A DNA stretch of 64,000 nucleotides from Saccharospirillum mangrovi (lineage in GTDB: Bacteria; Pseudomonadota; Gammaproteobacteria; Pseudomonadales; Natronospirillaceae). The stretch spans positions 804,001-868,000 of the forward strand of contig NZ_CP031415.1 in the NCBI RefSeq assembly GCF_003367315.1. The letters are read 5' to 3'. The translations under genes and the position numbers were made by a program. Numbering within the stretch: the first letter of the stretch is position 1; every line of letters begins with the position of its first letter. Under the pieces are notes generated by a model. The model did not search any database, was not told the origin of the DNA, and saw only the letters and a program-made list of their open reading frames with translations. Of the stretch, positions 35,896 through 45,668 are shown piece after piece.

Positions 35896-38859
35896 TCAGC
35901 CGGCAGAATTCGGTTCGTCTGTTACCTCTGGTAACAGGGTGTGCAAGGGTAACCGAATTGTGAAACGAGTGCCAAGCCCGTCGGCGTGAAAGGCCGGGCT
36001 TTCCACGCTGATGTGGCCGTAGTGTTCTTCAACAATGGTGTAGGCCAAAAACAGCCCCAGGCCCGTGCCTTTGCCGACTTCCTTGGTGGTGAAGAAAGGA
36101 TCGAAGATGTGATCGATCACCTCAGCGTCGATGCCGGTACCGCGATCAACCACCTCGACCAGCACGCTTTCGCCATCGACGGTGGCTTCAATATCAACGG
36201 ATTCGCCAGCCGGGCTGGCATCGCGGGCGTTGCCGAGCAGATTGATAAACACCTGGCTGAGCCGTTGCGGTTCGCACAGCAACACCAGTTGCGGGTCGAT
36301 GTGGTTATCGAATTCGACCGTCTGGGTGTCGCGCGACAGCGACAGCAGGTCGATGGCGTCCTGCACCACCTGACGCAGCGGATAGGGCTGATGTTCGGTC
36401 TTGCCGTCGTCCTGCTGGCCGGCGTGAGCGAAGTTGACCAGCGAGCGCACGATGCGGGTGACGCGCTTGGCCTGGTCGCGAATCTGGTCGGCAATCTGTT
36501 GCAGTTCGGCCGGGTCGGTGACGTAGCGCAGATCCTGCGCCAGGCAATCGATGCCGGTGATGGGGTTGCCGATTTCGTGGGCAACGCCAGCGGCCAGGCG
36601 GCCAATCGACGCCAGGCGCTCCGAATGCACCAGTTCCGATTCCAGCAACTTGTGCTCGGTTTCGTCTTCCAGCAGCACCACCCGGCCTTCGTCCATCGGC
36701 TGCCGCAATACCGGCCCGGGTGCCTGATGCAGACTGAACCAGCGTTTACCCGGACCTTGGGCGTTGGGCTGTTCGACGGTCAGCTTGTTGGCGCCGCCTT
36801 TAATGAAATTGTCGAGCAGGTCGTACCAGTTGGCGGGCAGGCTATCCAGGCGCGCGCCAATGGCTTCCTGTTCGCTGATGCCGGTCATCTCGGCCATAAC
36901 GCGGTTCCACAGCAGAATTTCGCCGTCGTTGGCCAGGTAACAGACGCCAATCGGCAGGTTGTACAGCGTTTCGCGGTGGTGGCGGCGCAGCCGGTCAAGT
37001 TCTGCTGCCATGCCGGTGAGCTGATGGTGAAAACCATCGAGCCGTTGTTCGAAGAAATGAATGTCGTCGCGCTCGACATTGCCGTGTTGCTCGTAAGGCA
37101 GTGCGCGCGCGACCAACGCCTGCGCCACGCTCGGCCCCATCAGGCCCGACAGGTTGGCTTCAATGGTGTCGCGCAATCGGCGCAACGCATACGGCCGATA
37201 TTCACCGATTGGGAAACCCAGTGTTTTCAGCGCACGTTTCACTTCGCGCTCGGCCATGATGCGGCCTAACGGCCGGCTTAGCGCTTCAATAAAGGCTTCG
37301 GCATTGCGCGCTTTCAGCGGCAGGCGATGGCGTCGGTCAACCGAGGTAATAACGCAGGTCTGCGCCGCTTCGCGTTCTTCCGGGCTGGTGCGGGTAAACA
37401 CCGACACCAGAATGAACACCAAGGTATTGAGTGCCAGAGAACTGAGCGTGGTCATCGACCAATGGTCAGTCTTCAGCGCGAATTGCAACGGCAGCCGGGT
37501 CGTCAGATGCAGGCTGTCGGTAACCAGCGGCACCAGCAGGCTGACCGCCCAGACCAGGAGCCCGACCAGCAAACCAGCGATGTAGCCTTTGCGATTGGCG
37601 CCGGCCCAGAACAGCAAGCCGAGAATGCCGGGCAGCAATTGCAGCAAGCCGGTAAAAGCGGTGATGCCGAGCGACGACAGGTTCTGCAACTGCCCCAAAA
37701 ACAGATACAGGCAATACGACAGGCCGATCACCACGCCGATCAGTATCCGCCGCACCCACAGCAACCAGCGGTATACATCGGTGTTGAAACTGGGTTTGTG
37801 GAACGGCAGCACCAGATGGTTCAACGCCATCGACGCCAGCGCGATGGACGCCAATACGGTAATGCCGGCCGCGGCCGACAAGCCGCCCAAAAACGCCAGC
37901 CACACCAGCCAGGGTTCTTTCAGCACCAGGCCCAGACCGAGCGAGAAATATTCCGGGTTCACCGGCGCGCCCAGGCTCATACCGGCCCAGAAAATCGGCA
38001 TGATGGGCAACGCCATCAACAGCAGATAAATCGGCACCGCCCAGGCGACTAAACGCAGGCGTTTGGGATCGGCGTTTTCGCGGAACAGCAGTTGGAATAA
38101 ATGCGGCAACACCAAGGGTGCGGCGATGAACATCAACAGCAGCGAAAACCATTGCACCGGCGGCAGCGGTTCAATGGCGCGGTTGACCGGCAGACTCGAC
38201 GGCCATTCCAGCAGCGGTGCCCAACCGCCAACCAGATGCTTCAACGCCACCGCGCCCAACACCAGCAAGACGATCAATTTGAACGCCGACTCGAACGCCA
38301 GCGCGAACAGCAAACCGGGATGTTTCTCGCTCGGCGTTACATCGCGTGCGCCAAACAACAATGAAAACGCCAGCAGAATTAAACAGATCAACAGCGCCAG
38401 TGGCTTGGCTTGGGTTTGCGGGTCGAGCCGGGTCAGGGTGTCGGTGATGGCCTGAATTTGCAGCGCCAGCAACGGCAGCATGGCGAGCAACACCGCCAGC
38501 GCCGTAACCAGACCGGCCCAGCGGCTGCGGTAACGAAAGGCAAACAGATCGGCCAGCGAGGCCAGTTGATAGCTGCGCGCCAGATCGTGCACCGGGCGCA
38601 GAATAATGGCGGAAAACATCAGCGCCACCGCCATGCCTAAATAGTAGGCGAGGTAACCGTAGCCGACTTCGTAAGCCAGACCGACGCTGCCGTAAAACGC
38701 CCAGGCGCTGCAATAAACGCCAATCGACAACACATACACCAGCGGATGTTGCGTCAGCCATTGTGGCACCCAACCGCGTTCGGCGGCGTAGGCGATCAGA
38801 AACAACACCAGCAGATAGCCGAGGCCAACGGCGAGCAGAAACTCCCAGCGAAATTCCAT
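35896..38859 (-). CDS. cbrA: hybrid transporter-sensor histidine kinase CbrA
   Basis: 987 residues: an N-terminal SLC5/sodium-solute-symporter-like half with about 13 membrane helices (to roughly 490), a linker, a PAS domain (YNLPIGVCYLANDGEILLWNRVM, about 620-720), HisKA with His761 in GVAHEIGNP, and HATPase with LLGNARDAS, DRGTGID and GKGTGLGL. It senses carbon/nitrogen status, possibly linked to histidine uptake, and phosphorylates CbrB. Its ATG overlaps the stop of the tiny gene before it by one base. Confidence 0.94.
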   Translation of the reverse strand: MEFRWEFLLAVGLGYLLVLFLIAYAAERGWVPQWLTQHPLVYVLSIGVYCSAWAFYGSVGLAYEVGYGYLAYYLGMAVALMFSAIILRPVHDLARSYQLASLADLFAFRYRSRWAGLVTALAVLLAMLPLLALQIQAITDTLTRLDPQTQAKPLALLICLILLAFSLLFGARDVTPSEKHPGLLFALAFESAFKLIVLLVLGAVALKHLVGGWAPLLEWPSSLPVNRAIEPLPPVQWFSLLLMFIAAPLVLPHLFQLLFRENADPKRLRLVAWAVPIYLLLMALPIMPIFWAGMSLGAPVNPEYFSLGLGLVLKEPWLVWLAFLGGLSAAAGITVLASIALASMALNHLVLPFHKPSFNTDVYRWLLWVRRILIGVVIGLSYCLYLFLGQLQNLSSLGITAFTGLLQLLPGILGLLFWAGANRKGYIAGLLVGLLVWAVSLLVPLVTDSLHLTTRLPLQFALKTDHWSMTTLSSLALNTLVFILVSVFTRTSPEEREAAQTCVITSVDRRHRLPLKARNAEAFIEALSRPLGRIMAEREVKRALKTLGFPIGEYRPYALRRLRDTIEANLSGLMGPSVAQALVARALPYEQHGNVERDDIHFFEQRLDGFHHQLTGMAAELDRLRRHHRETLYNLPIGVCYLANDGEILLWNRVMAEMTGISEQEAIGARLDSLPANWYDLLDNFIKGGANKLTVEQPNAQGPGKRWFSLHQAPGPVLRQPMDEGRVVLLEDETEHKLLESELVHSERLASIGRLAAGVAHEIGNPITGIDCLAQDLRYVTDPAELQQIADQIRDQAKRVTRIVRSLVNFAHAGQQDDGKTEHQPYPLRQVVQDAIDLLSLSRDTQTVEFDNHIDPQLVLLCEPQRLSQVFINLLGNARDASPAGESVDIEATVDGESVLVEVVDRGTGIDAEVIDHIFDPFFTTKEVGKGTGLGLFLAYTIVEEHYGHISVESPAFHADGLGTRFTIRLPLHTLLPEVTDEPNSAG

Positions 38860-39026
38860 CAGCGCCGGCTCCGCAGATATTCAGCCAGGCCGTTAACGGC
38901 GATCAGCCCAGCCCAGATCAGAAACGGCAGCGGCCACAGATCGGTCCGGCCGGCCCAGCCCAGGGTGAACGGCAGCAACAGATACAACGGCAGAATCAAG
39001 AGTTTCAGCAGGATCGACAGTGACAT
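38859..39026 (-). CDS. cbrX: CbrX-like small membrane protein upstream of cbrA
   Basis: A 55-residue reading frame whose TGA shares its last base with the cbrA ATG. The peptide starts MSLSILLKLLILPLYLLLPF and has a second hydrophobic stretch LPFLIWAGLIAVNGL, then a basic end LRSRR, so it likely crosses the membrane twice. The position, size and coupling match CbrX, described upstream of cbrA in Pseudomonas; the symbol is given by analogy. It probably sets cbrA translation or assembles with CbrA. Confidence 0.72.
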   Translation of the reverse strand: MSLSILLKLLILPLYLLLPFTLGWAGRTDLWPLPFLIWAGLIAVNGLAEYLRSRR

Positions 39027-39118
39027 GGACGCATCGAATCAAAAGGCGGCGGCCATGGTACCGCCGAAGGCGGGAATTGGTAAGAGCACCGCCGACGGCG
39101 GTTTGACAGCAGCGTGCT

Positions 39119-40657
39119 TCAGTCCGGATCGGGGTAGCGGCGTTTGATGTCGGCGAACTCGTCGAAATCGGCCAGCAGAATATCCACCAGCGCCGGATCA
39201 AAATGTTGGCCGCGTTCTTTTTCGAACAGAGCGCGTACATGATCCAGCGACCAGGCATCTTTGTAGCAACGCTTGCTCGACAGCGCATCAAACACGTCGG
39301 CCAACGCCGTAATGCGGCCGCCGAGGCTGATGGCTTCGCCTGCCAGCCCCGTCGGGTAGCCTTTGCCATCCCAGCGTTCGTGGTGTTCGCGGGCAATCAG
39401 CGCGCCCATTTTCAGGATCGGCTTGTCGGTGTGGCTGAGCAGGTCGTAGCCGCGTTGGGCGTGGCTTTGCATTACCGTCCATTCGTCGGGATCGAGCGGG
39501 CCGGGTTTGTTCAGAATGGCATCGGGAATGGCGATCTTGCCTAAGTCGTGCAGCGGCGCGGCTTCGCGAATCAAACGCGCCTCGGCTTTGGGCAGGCCGG
39601 CTTTTTGCGCCAGCAGAAAACTGATTTCCGCCACCCGGCGCAAATGCTGGCCGGTTTCGCGTGAGCGATGTTCCACCGCATCGCCAAGCAAATAGACGAC
39701 TTCGCGCTGGCTGTCTTCCAACTCGGTACGCAGCGCCAGGTTTTCAAAGGCGGTCAAGGCGTTCTGGCAGAAGACTTCCAGCAGATGCCGCTCCATCGCA
39801 TTGCGTGTAATCAGCCCGCGCAGAAACAGCACGCTCAGGTGCATTTCACTGGAGCGATACAAACACAGATAGCCGCCGTCGAGTTGCTGGGCGCGAAAGC
39901 CGGTGTGCTGGCTCTTGATGAAATCCTGGGCGGTGTCCGGCAGCAGGTCGGCCACGGGTCGGCCGATTTGCTGAATGTACTGGCCGGTGCCGGCGACAAC
40001 GGTCAGCCGGCCGAATTGTTCGTGCGCTGCCACGCCTTCACACAGGGCATACAGCGCGTCTTCGTCGGGCGACAGGATGGCGGAAATCTGTTCCAGAATG
40101 CCGTGGGCAAAATCCTGAATAAAGGTGTGTTGTTGCAGTTGGGTCGAGGCATCAAGAATGCGCTCCAGCCCCTGGCGATTGCGCTCCAGCGCTAGAATGT
40201 CGCGGTAGGAACGCAGGCAGGAATACAGCAGGGTGTGCATCTTGCCGCGTGTCAGTTCGGTTTTCTCTTTGTAATCGTTGATGTCGTAGTCGGCGATGAT
40301 GGTTTCTTCCGGCGCCTGGCCGGGTTGGCCGGTGCGCAGCACGATGCGCATAAAGGAATTGCGCAACTGATCGCGGATGACTTCCACCATGTCCAGGCCG
40401 GCGTGTTCGGTTTCCATCACCACATCGAGCAGACACAGCGCCAGATCCGGATGCTGTCGCACCTGCTCAATGCCTTCGGCGGCACTGAAGGCGTGCAGAA
40501 AGTGCAGCGGTCGGCCGTCAAAATGGAAGTTGCGCAACGCCAGCGTGGTGATGGTGTGCACTTCATCGTCGTCATCCACGATCAGCACCTTCCAGGGTTT
40601 CTGTTCGGTGCGCTGGTCGTTGGGTTGTTCGTCGGCAAATACCAGTTCGTCGCTCAT
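39119..40657 (-). CDS. response regulator with DUF3369 and HD-GYP domains (c-di-GMP phosphodiesterase)
   Basis: 512 residues: receiver (22-150) with phosphoacceptor Asp78 in LCLLDVVMETEHAG, a DUF3369 sensor-like region (about 170-320) and an HD-GYP domain with His370-Asp371 (PLHDLGKIAIPDAI) and intact HHERWDGKGYP. The catalytic signature is complete, so it should hydrolyse c-di-GMP. It follows its likely kinase gene by 16 bases, making a two-component pair. Confidence 0.93.
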   Translation of the reverse strand: MSDELVFADEQPNDQRTEQKPWKVLIVDDDDEVHTITTLALRNFHFDGRPLHFLHAFSAAEGIEQVRQHPDLALCLLDVVMETEHAGLDMVEVIRDQLRNSFMRIVLRTGQPGQAPEETIIADYDINDYKEKTELTRGKMHTLLYSCLRSYRDILALERNRQGLERILDASTQLQQHTFIQDFAHGILEQISAILSPDEDALYALCEGVAAHEQFGRLTVVAGTGQYIQQIGRPVADLLPDTAQDFIKSQHTGFRAQQLDGGYLCLYRSSEMHLSVLFLRGLITRNAMERHLLEVFCQNALTAFENLALRTELEDSQREVVYLLGDAVEHRSRETGQHLRRVAEISFLLAQKAGLPKAEARLIREAAPLHDLGKIAIPDAILNKPGPLDPDEWTVMQSHAQRGYDLLSHTDKPILKMGALIAREHHERWDGKGYPTGLAGEAISLGGRITALADVFDALSSKRCYKDAWSLDHVRALFEKERGQHFDPALVDILLADFDEFADIKRRYPDPD

Positions 40658-40673
40658 ATCAAAACCCCTCTGC

Positions 40674-42299
40674 TCAAAGCCCTTCGGCCAGCTCAGCGTT
40701 GGTCTTCAGCGGTAGCGTGATGCGGAAGCGGCAGCCATCGTGTGGCGGGCTGTGAATCTGGATGCGGCCGCCGAGTTTGCCGGTTACCAGATTGAACACA
40801 ATGTTCATGCCCAGACCGCTGCCGCCGCTGGATCGGCGCGTGGTATAGAACGGGTCGAAAATGTGCTTGAGCGTTTCCTCGCTCATGCCCACTCCGTTGT
40901 CTTCGTACACCAGACTGATGCGGTGGTTGCTGGCCGCGGCGCTGGAAAAGCGAATCTGGCCGACGCGCTGGCCATCGTCGAAACCGTGCATCAGTGAGTT
41001 GATCACCAGATTGGTGACTACCTGCGCCAGCGCACCGGGTGAAAGCCGGGTCGTGACATCAGGCTCAATGTCGTTGATGACCTCGATGGGCGCGTTTTTG
41101 TATTTGGGTTTCAAACTGGTCAGCACTTCGTCGATGTAAGCGTGCAAATTAATGTGACGCAGCTCTTCGCTGGTTTGATCGACCGCCACCTGTTTGAACG
41201 AACGAATCAATTGCGCAGCGCGATCCAGATTGGCCGACAGCAAATCGCCGGTTTCCAGGCATTCGCTGAAAAACCGTTCCAGGTCGGATTTTTTCAGTTG
41301 ATTGTTGCCCAACGCACGTTGCGCCGTACGCGCTTCCGAGGTCAGATGGCTGGCCGCTGTGATGGATATTCCCAGCGGTGTGTTTACCTCGTGCGCCACG
41401 CCGCTGACCAGATTACCCAGCGACGCCAGTTTTTCGCTTTGCAGCAATTCTTCCTGAGCAATTTTCAGTTTCTCCAGCGAGTCAGTCAGACTGCGGTTGC
41501 TTTGTTGCAATTGCTCGGTACGTTCGGCAACGACTTTTTCCAGATCGTCCTGGTGCTGACGCAGCGCTTTGTCGCGTTCGATCAGGTTGTCATGTTGGCG
41601 GTTAAACACTTCGTACAGCTGACCAATTTCATCGCGTCGGCCTTCCAGCAATGGCTCGCGTTGCTGGCTCCATTGGGTGAAATCGTCCGGCGAAATGCGT
41701 TGCACGTATTCGCTGAAATGGCGAATTGGCCGTGCCACCAAACGTTGTACGACCCAATACAAAGCCGCCAGTAAAAAAACAATGGCGACGATGGCCGATA
41801 CCAGCGCGCCGCCGAGTACCAGGCTGACCTGATTGCGGATCAGTTCGTTATCCGAACGCAGGTAAATCCAGCCAATGGTGGTGGGCGTGTCGTTGAAATC
41901 GTGAATCACCGGTGTGGCGATAATCAGGGCGTTTTCGGTCGCCAGTTCCGTGCGCTCTTCGGTGGGCTGCAACCAATCCGGATCGCGGTCTGACAGGTCG
42001 CCCAAGTGCAGATTGATCTCGCCCTCAATCGATTGAATCGCCACGCCGGAAATGTACGGATCGCGCAGCAATGCTTCGGCCGCACGCGCCACATTGGCGC
42101 TGTCGAACGCCCAGATGGATTCGTTGATCAGCGGCAACATGTTGCTCAAGGAGGCATCGACGTTCTGGTCGCGCAGGTTTTCCATGGTCCGCGTCAGCGT
42201 CCACGACTGCATCAATATCGTCACCAGAATGGCGCAGGCCACACCCAGAGTGATGGCCGCCAGTAAGCGCCTGGCGAGAAAAGCATTGACCTGAAACAT
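40674..42299 (-). CDS. membrane sensor histidine kinase
   Basis: 541 residues from ATG 42299. Two membrane helices (about 12-30 and 165-190) flank a periplasmic sensor of about 130 residues, followed by HAMP, a coiled coil, HisKA with His303 in SGVAHEVNTPLG and HATPase (NLVINSLMHG, YEDNGVGM, GSGLGM). The next gene encodes a REC-DUF3369-HD-GYP regulator, its probable partner, so an unknown periplasmic signal would feed into c-di-GMP breakdown. A longer upstream frame (to 42431) has no signal or membrane character and is less likely. Confidence 0.91.
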   Translation of the reverse strand: MFQVNAFLARRLLAAITLGVACAILVTILMQSWTLTRTMENLRDQNVDASLSNMLPLINESIWAFDSANVARAAEALLRDPYISGVAIQSIEGEINLHLGDLSDRDPDWLQPTEERTELATENALIIATPVIHDFNDTPTTIGWIYLRSDNELIRNQVSLVLGGALVSAIVAIVFLLAALYWVVQRLVARPIRHFSEYVQRISPDDFTQWSQQREPLLEGRRDEIGQLYEVFNRQHDNLIERDKALRQHQDDLEKVVAERTEQLQQSNRSLTDSLEKLKIAQEELLQSEKLASLGNLVSGVAHEVNTPLGISITAASHLTSEARTAQRALGNNQLKKSDLERFFSECLETGDLLSANLDRAAQLIRSFKQVAVDQTSEELRHINLHAYIDEVLTSLKPKYKNAPIEVINDIEPDVTTRLSPGALAQVVTNLVINSLMHGFDDGQRVGQIRFSSAAASNHRISLVYEDNGVGMSEETLKHIFDPFYTTRRSSGGSGLGMNIVFNLVTGKLGGRIQIHSPPHDGCRFRITLPLKTNAELAEGL

Positions 42300-42403
42300 G
42301 TCACTACTCGTAAGTGTCTGTCGCAAGATTAGGTCGCGCTGGCGGGTTTCGCCAGTTGGCAAAGAACGCAGAAAGGCAACCGCGGGTCGATGGCTCGGCG
42401 CGG

Positions 42404-42910
42404 CTAATCGGTATTGATCTGCACCGGGCATTGCGGGTGCTGGCAGGTACGGGTATCACACAGACGGCAGGTGCGGTCGCAGCCGGCTTCATCGAACTCC
42501 ATACTGGCTAACATTTTCTGCATCAGCTGCTCTAAGGCCAGGCGTTCCTCGGCGTTCAACACCGACAAACAATCGCTGAGAAAACTCTGCTTCTCGCGCA
42601 AAATGGATTTGCGAACCGCCTTGCCTTTCGGCGTCAAAGCGAGATGGGTAAAGCGGCTGTCGGTGCCACTTTTGGTTTTGGTAATCAGGTCGTCCGCTTC
42701 GAGCCTGGCGACAACGCGTGTCGCGGCCGAATGCGTTTCAACTGCCAGGCTGGAGCGTAAATCATCAATCGTCGGATTATGCCGACTGGCAATCTGGTTC
42801 AACGCTATGGTGCCGCCTTCCGAACGGCCGGATTTTGATTGCAGTCGACTGTTCAGCCGGTCGGCAAGGGTCAGCGCAAAAGCGCCCAGAATGTTCTCTA
42901 AATAGGCCAT
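42404..42910 (-). CDS. MarR-family regulator with Cys-rich C-terminus
   Basis: 168 residues. The winged HTH core is present (DLRSSLAVETHSAATRVVARLEADDLI, SRFTHLALTPKGKAV, read in parts). The last 25 residues carry five cysteines (144, 148, 151, 156, 161) in CDRTCRLCDTRTC plus a His and a final Cys, resembling a metal or redox site. It ends the peptide/radical SAM/MFS gene group on the same strand and is its probable regulator. Confidence 0.86.
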   Translation of the reverse strand: MAYLENILGAFALTLADRLNSRLQSKSGRSEGGTIALNQIASRHNPTIDDLRSSLAVETHSAATRVVARLEADDLITKTKSGTDSRFTHLALTPKGKAVRKSILREKQSFLSDCLSVLNAEERLALEQLMQKMLASMEFDEAGCDRTCRLCDTRTCQHPQCPVQINTD

Positions 42911-42978
42911 GCACGCACACCCTCAACGGTTTCGCCGAAGTGTATGCGCGCCGCATGTATGGGGCAAATTTGCCCGCG

Positions 42979-44193
42979 CTAGGCCGGTTGAGTGGCAAGT
43001 TTGTCGGCGGACCAAAGCAATGGCAGTGCAATGATTAATGCTGCCAGCAACAGCCCCGAAATCGCCGCCGCCGCAAGCTCCAGGCTGAACAAAGTTGCCA
43101 GCGTACCCACCAGAAAACTGCCGACCGGCATGCCTGCATAACCAATGACTCGAAACGCGGAATTGGCGCGGCCGAGTAACTCAGCCGGCGTCAACCGTTG
43201 TCGAAATGCGGTGATGCAGACAAACCAGAAACTGAGTCCGAACCCAGCCAGGAACGTCGTTCCCCAAACGATTTCAACATGCCTGACATAGGCTGGCACG
43301 ATGAGTAAGGCCGCCGTGCCCAAGCCATCGAGTAAAACCGCCAGCCGTACCTCAATGGCATTGGGCACATAGCGAATGAACAGCGCGCCCGTCATAGCAC
43401 CAAAGGCATAAGCGGCGAACATGATTCCGTAACGGCTTGGGTCCAATCCCAAATAGTGTTCGCCGGTCACAAAAATAACGAACGACGTTAGAAAAGCGCC
43501 AAATGCCACCGACAGAAAAAACGTAAGAATGGTTAACGCCGATAGATGCGGGTTGGAAAAAATAAATCGAAATCCTGCCAGAATGTACTGAAACGTAATG
43601 GCGGTCTGATTGTTTATTGGCAGTGCGGGAATTGCCTTTCCGACCAGAAAAACAGCCACCAGAAACGTCACGATAATAATGGCATAGAACAGCGTTGAAC
43701 TGGCGGCAAGTGCAACGCTGGCAATGACCGGGCCGATAAAGTAAGAAAAGCCAAAATCCAGAAACAATACCATGGAATAGAAAATCGATAATTTGGTGCC
43801 ACTCATCAGCAACGGCGGCAACGTCATCATGTAAGCCTCAGCCGAAACAACGATGATGCCTGCCATCATGGAGTAGCCAAAAACCGACAGTAAGTTGGCG
43901 TTGGTGGTAAAGCTAAACACTAAGACAGCAACAAAAAACACCGAAAAAATAATCAGGGCGTTTAAAGCCAGGCGTTTTTTATTTTGTCGATCCAGAATGG
44001 TACCGACAACGATACCAAACAGCGGCCAGGCGATTGAAAACAAACCCTGAGCCCAACTGACGCCCGATACCGAAAGGTTTGCCTGAACGGCAATCAACGG
44101 TACGGAGGTTCGCAGCGCACCGCTGATAAACGCCAATAAGATGACCAGCAGGCAGAAATAGCGAAGGTGTTTTTCGGCCAATAATTCGTACAT
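42979..44193 (-). CDS. MFS transporter
   Basis: 404 residues with twelve predicted helices; the loop 2-3 signature is GIVVGTILDRQNKKRLAL, close to the G-x-x-x-D-R-x-x-x-R MFS motif. It starts ten bases after the radical SAM gene stop, so the two are co-transcribed. It resembles drug/metabolite exporters rather than sugar importers. The A+T-richer codon use sets it apart from flanking core genes. The likely role is export or import of the product of the cassette. Confidence 0.88.
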   Translation of the reverse strand: MYELLAEKHLRYFCLLVILLAFISGALRTSVPLIAVQANLSVSGVSWAQGLFSIAWPLFGIVVGTILDRQNKKRLALNALIIFSVFFVAVLVFSFTTNANLLSVFGYSMMAGIIVVSAEAYMMTLPPLLMSGTKLSIFYSMVLFLDFGFSYFIGPVIASVALAASSTLFYAIIIVTFLVAVFLVGKAIPALPINNQTAITFQYILAGFRFIFSNPHLSALTILTFFLSVAFGAFLTSFVIFVTGEHYLGLDPSRYGIMFAAYAFGAMTGALFIRYVPNAIEVRLAVLLDGLGTAALLIVPAYVRHVEIVWGTTFLAGFGLSFWFVCITAFRQRLTPAELLGRANSAFRVIGYAGMPVGSFLVGTLATLFSLELAAAAISGLLLAALIIALPLLWSADKLATQPA

Positions 44194-44203
44194 ATCGTCT
44201 CCG

Positions 44204-45625
44204 TTACGATGCGCTAAAAACTTCGGTTGTGCCGTCGAGTTTGATCGGCGCGTTCATCATGTCGTCGATGAAACCGTCGATGATGCTTTTATCGATTTGC
44301 GGCAGCAGGAAGAAAGTAAGACTGGAGTACCATTGCCAACCCAATTGAGTGAGTTCCAGGTTGAAGTGGTCTTCGGTAACCAGGCCTGCCCGGATGACGT
44401 TGGTTAAATTCTGGTAGGTCACCGGATCGACGTTTTCCCAATCAATTCGGCTTTTGTCGGCGTAGCCACTGTAGGGCAACCGCATACACAGTGCTTTCGA
44501 CGCCTGTTGTGCTGCGGGGACCCAGTTGAAGTGCACTGTTGGCGTTCCCTGTTCTGCGATGTCGGTGATGTAGCGACTGCGGTTCGGGTCGGCACGTGTT
44601 ACCAGATTGCCGAGAATGGACTGGGCGGACGCGCCAAAACCCACAACGTAATCGTCCTGATAGCCGTGCAGGTATTTGTGATAGCGGAAGTGATTAGCAG
44701 AACTCATGCGCGCGTTGTTCAGCGGTAGCTGATTCGCTTCTTTAACGTAGGTGTGGCCGTTGCACGGCGCGTAACCACAGCCTCGCATAAAGGTGTCGCT
44801 GATCAGACGCATCATCTGTCGATGTGCCAGACTTGAAGGTTTCATGCCTTCATTGGCATAGGATTTGTGTAATTTTGGTGTGATGGAAATGTTGTTGATC
44901 GGGTAGAGATTGATCGCTTCTGGTTTCAACTCGGTCGCGCGTTTTAAGTCGTAGAATAACTCTTCCGCCGATTGATCGTGCATGCCGTACAGAAGGTCAA
45001 AACCCACGTTACCGATGATTTCCTGCGACCAGCGCACGGTGTTTTCAATGTCATCAAAAGTGGCGGTTTGGTCGAACAACGGCCGGAACCGGGTGGAAAA
45101 GGTTTGCACACCGAAGCTGATTCGATTGACGCCAATGTTGCGCGCTGCGATCAGCTTTTCTTCAGTCACACTTTTGGCTTCGCATTCGAGTGTGAATTCG
45201 GCAAGGTTGGTTAGATCAAACTCAGTTTTGAGTATTTTCCCAAGCTGTTGAAGGTGCGCAGCGGACATGATCGAAGGCGTACCACCGCCGATGTAGATGG
45301 TGCGAATAGGCCCTTCCAGAGAGTTAACGAACTCAGCTTTTAACTGGATCTCTTTGAATAATGCCGTCATGTATTCGTCGATTTGATCAGCGCTTTTGTA
45401 AGCCCCTTTTTGAAACGGGCAGAACGAACAGATGGTGTCGCAAAATGGAATGTGAATATAAAGAGAGACTGTGCGGGCTTTGGTAATTCGTTCGGTAATC
45501 GATGGGTTGGTGAAATTTAATTGGCCCCGGTAATCGTCGGAAATTGTGTGAAACAGCGGGTAAGTGAAATTGTAGATGGGCTTTAGCTGATCGAATTTTA
45601 GAAAGGGATGATGGATGAGTTGCAT
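44204..45625 (-). CDS. HemN-like radical SAM protein
   Basis: 473 residues. YIHIPFCDTICSFC holds the [4Fe-4S] cysteines 62, 66 and 69 in a CxxxCxxC motif, followed by YIGGGTPS and RISFGVQTF, typical of the coproporphyrinogen oxidase/HemN superfamily. The CxC extension of true HemN is not seen: after Cys69 comes Pro-Phe. It is therefore unlikely to be the housekeeping coproporphyrinogen III oxidase. An N-terminal extension of about 50 residues precedes the core. It is the first long gene after a seven-codon micro-ORF and precedes the MFS gene, which suggests modification of a small molecule or peptide. Confidence 0.87.
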   Translation of the reverse strand: MQLIHHPFLKFDQLKPIYNFTYPLFHTISDDYRGQLNFTNPSITERITKARTVSLYIHIPFCDTICSFCPFQKGAYKSADQIDEYMTALFKEIQLKAEFVNSLEGPIRTIYIGGGTPSIMSAAHLQQLGKILKTEFDLTNLAEFTLECEAKSVTEEKLIAARNIGVNRISFGVQTFSTRFRPLFDQTATFDDIENTVRWSQEIIGNVGFDLLYGMHDQSAEELFYDLKRATELKPEAINLYPINNISITPKLHKSYANEGMKPSSLAHRQMMRLISDTFMRGCGYAPCNGHTYVKEANQLPLNNARMSSANHFRYHKYLHGYQDDYVVGFGASAQSILGNLVTRADPNRSRYITDIAEQGTPTVHFNWVPAAQQASKALCMRLPYSGYADKSRIDWENVDPVTYQNLTNVIRAGLVTEDHFNLELTQLGWQWYSSLTFFLLPQIDKSIIDGFIDDMMNAPIKLDGTTEVFSAS

Positions 45626-45668
45626 GGCTGTTTACCTCGGTAAGGGACGTGATTTTCGGTGAAAGAGC

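Noticed and set aside
35986-37269. 427-residue plus-strand frame opposite cbrA
   Set aside because: Antisense shadow of the kinase half of cbrA; composition is typical of reverse-strand translation and no motif is seen.
44204-45625. Assignment as housekeeping coproporphyrinogen III oxidase HemN
   Set aside because: The fourth cysteine of the HemN CxxxCxxCxC motif is missing and the genomic context is a transporter/regulator cassette, so only HemN-like radical SAM is claimed.
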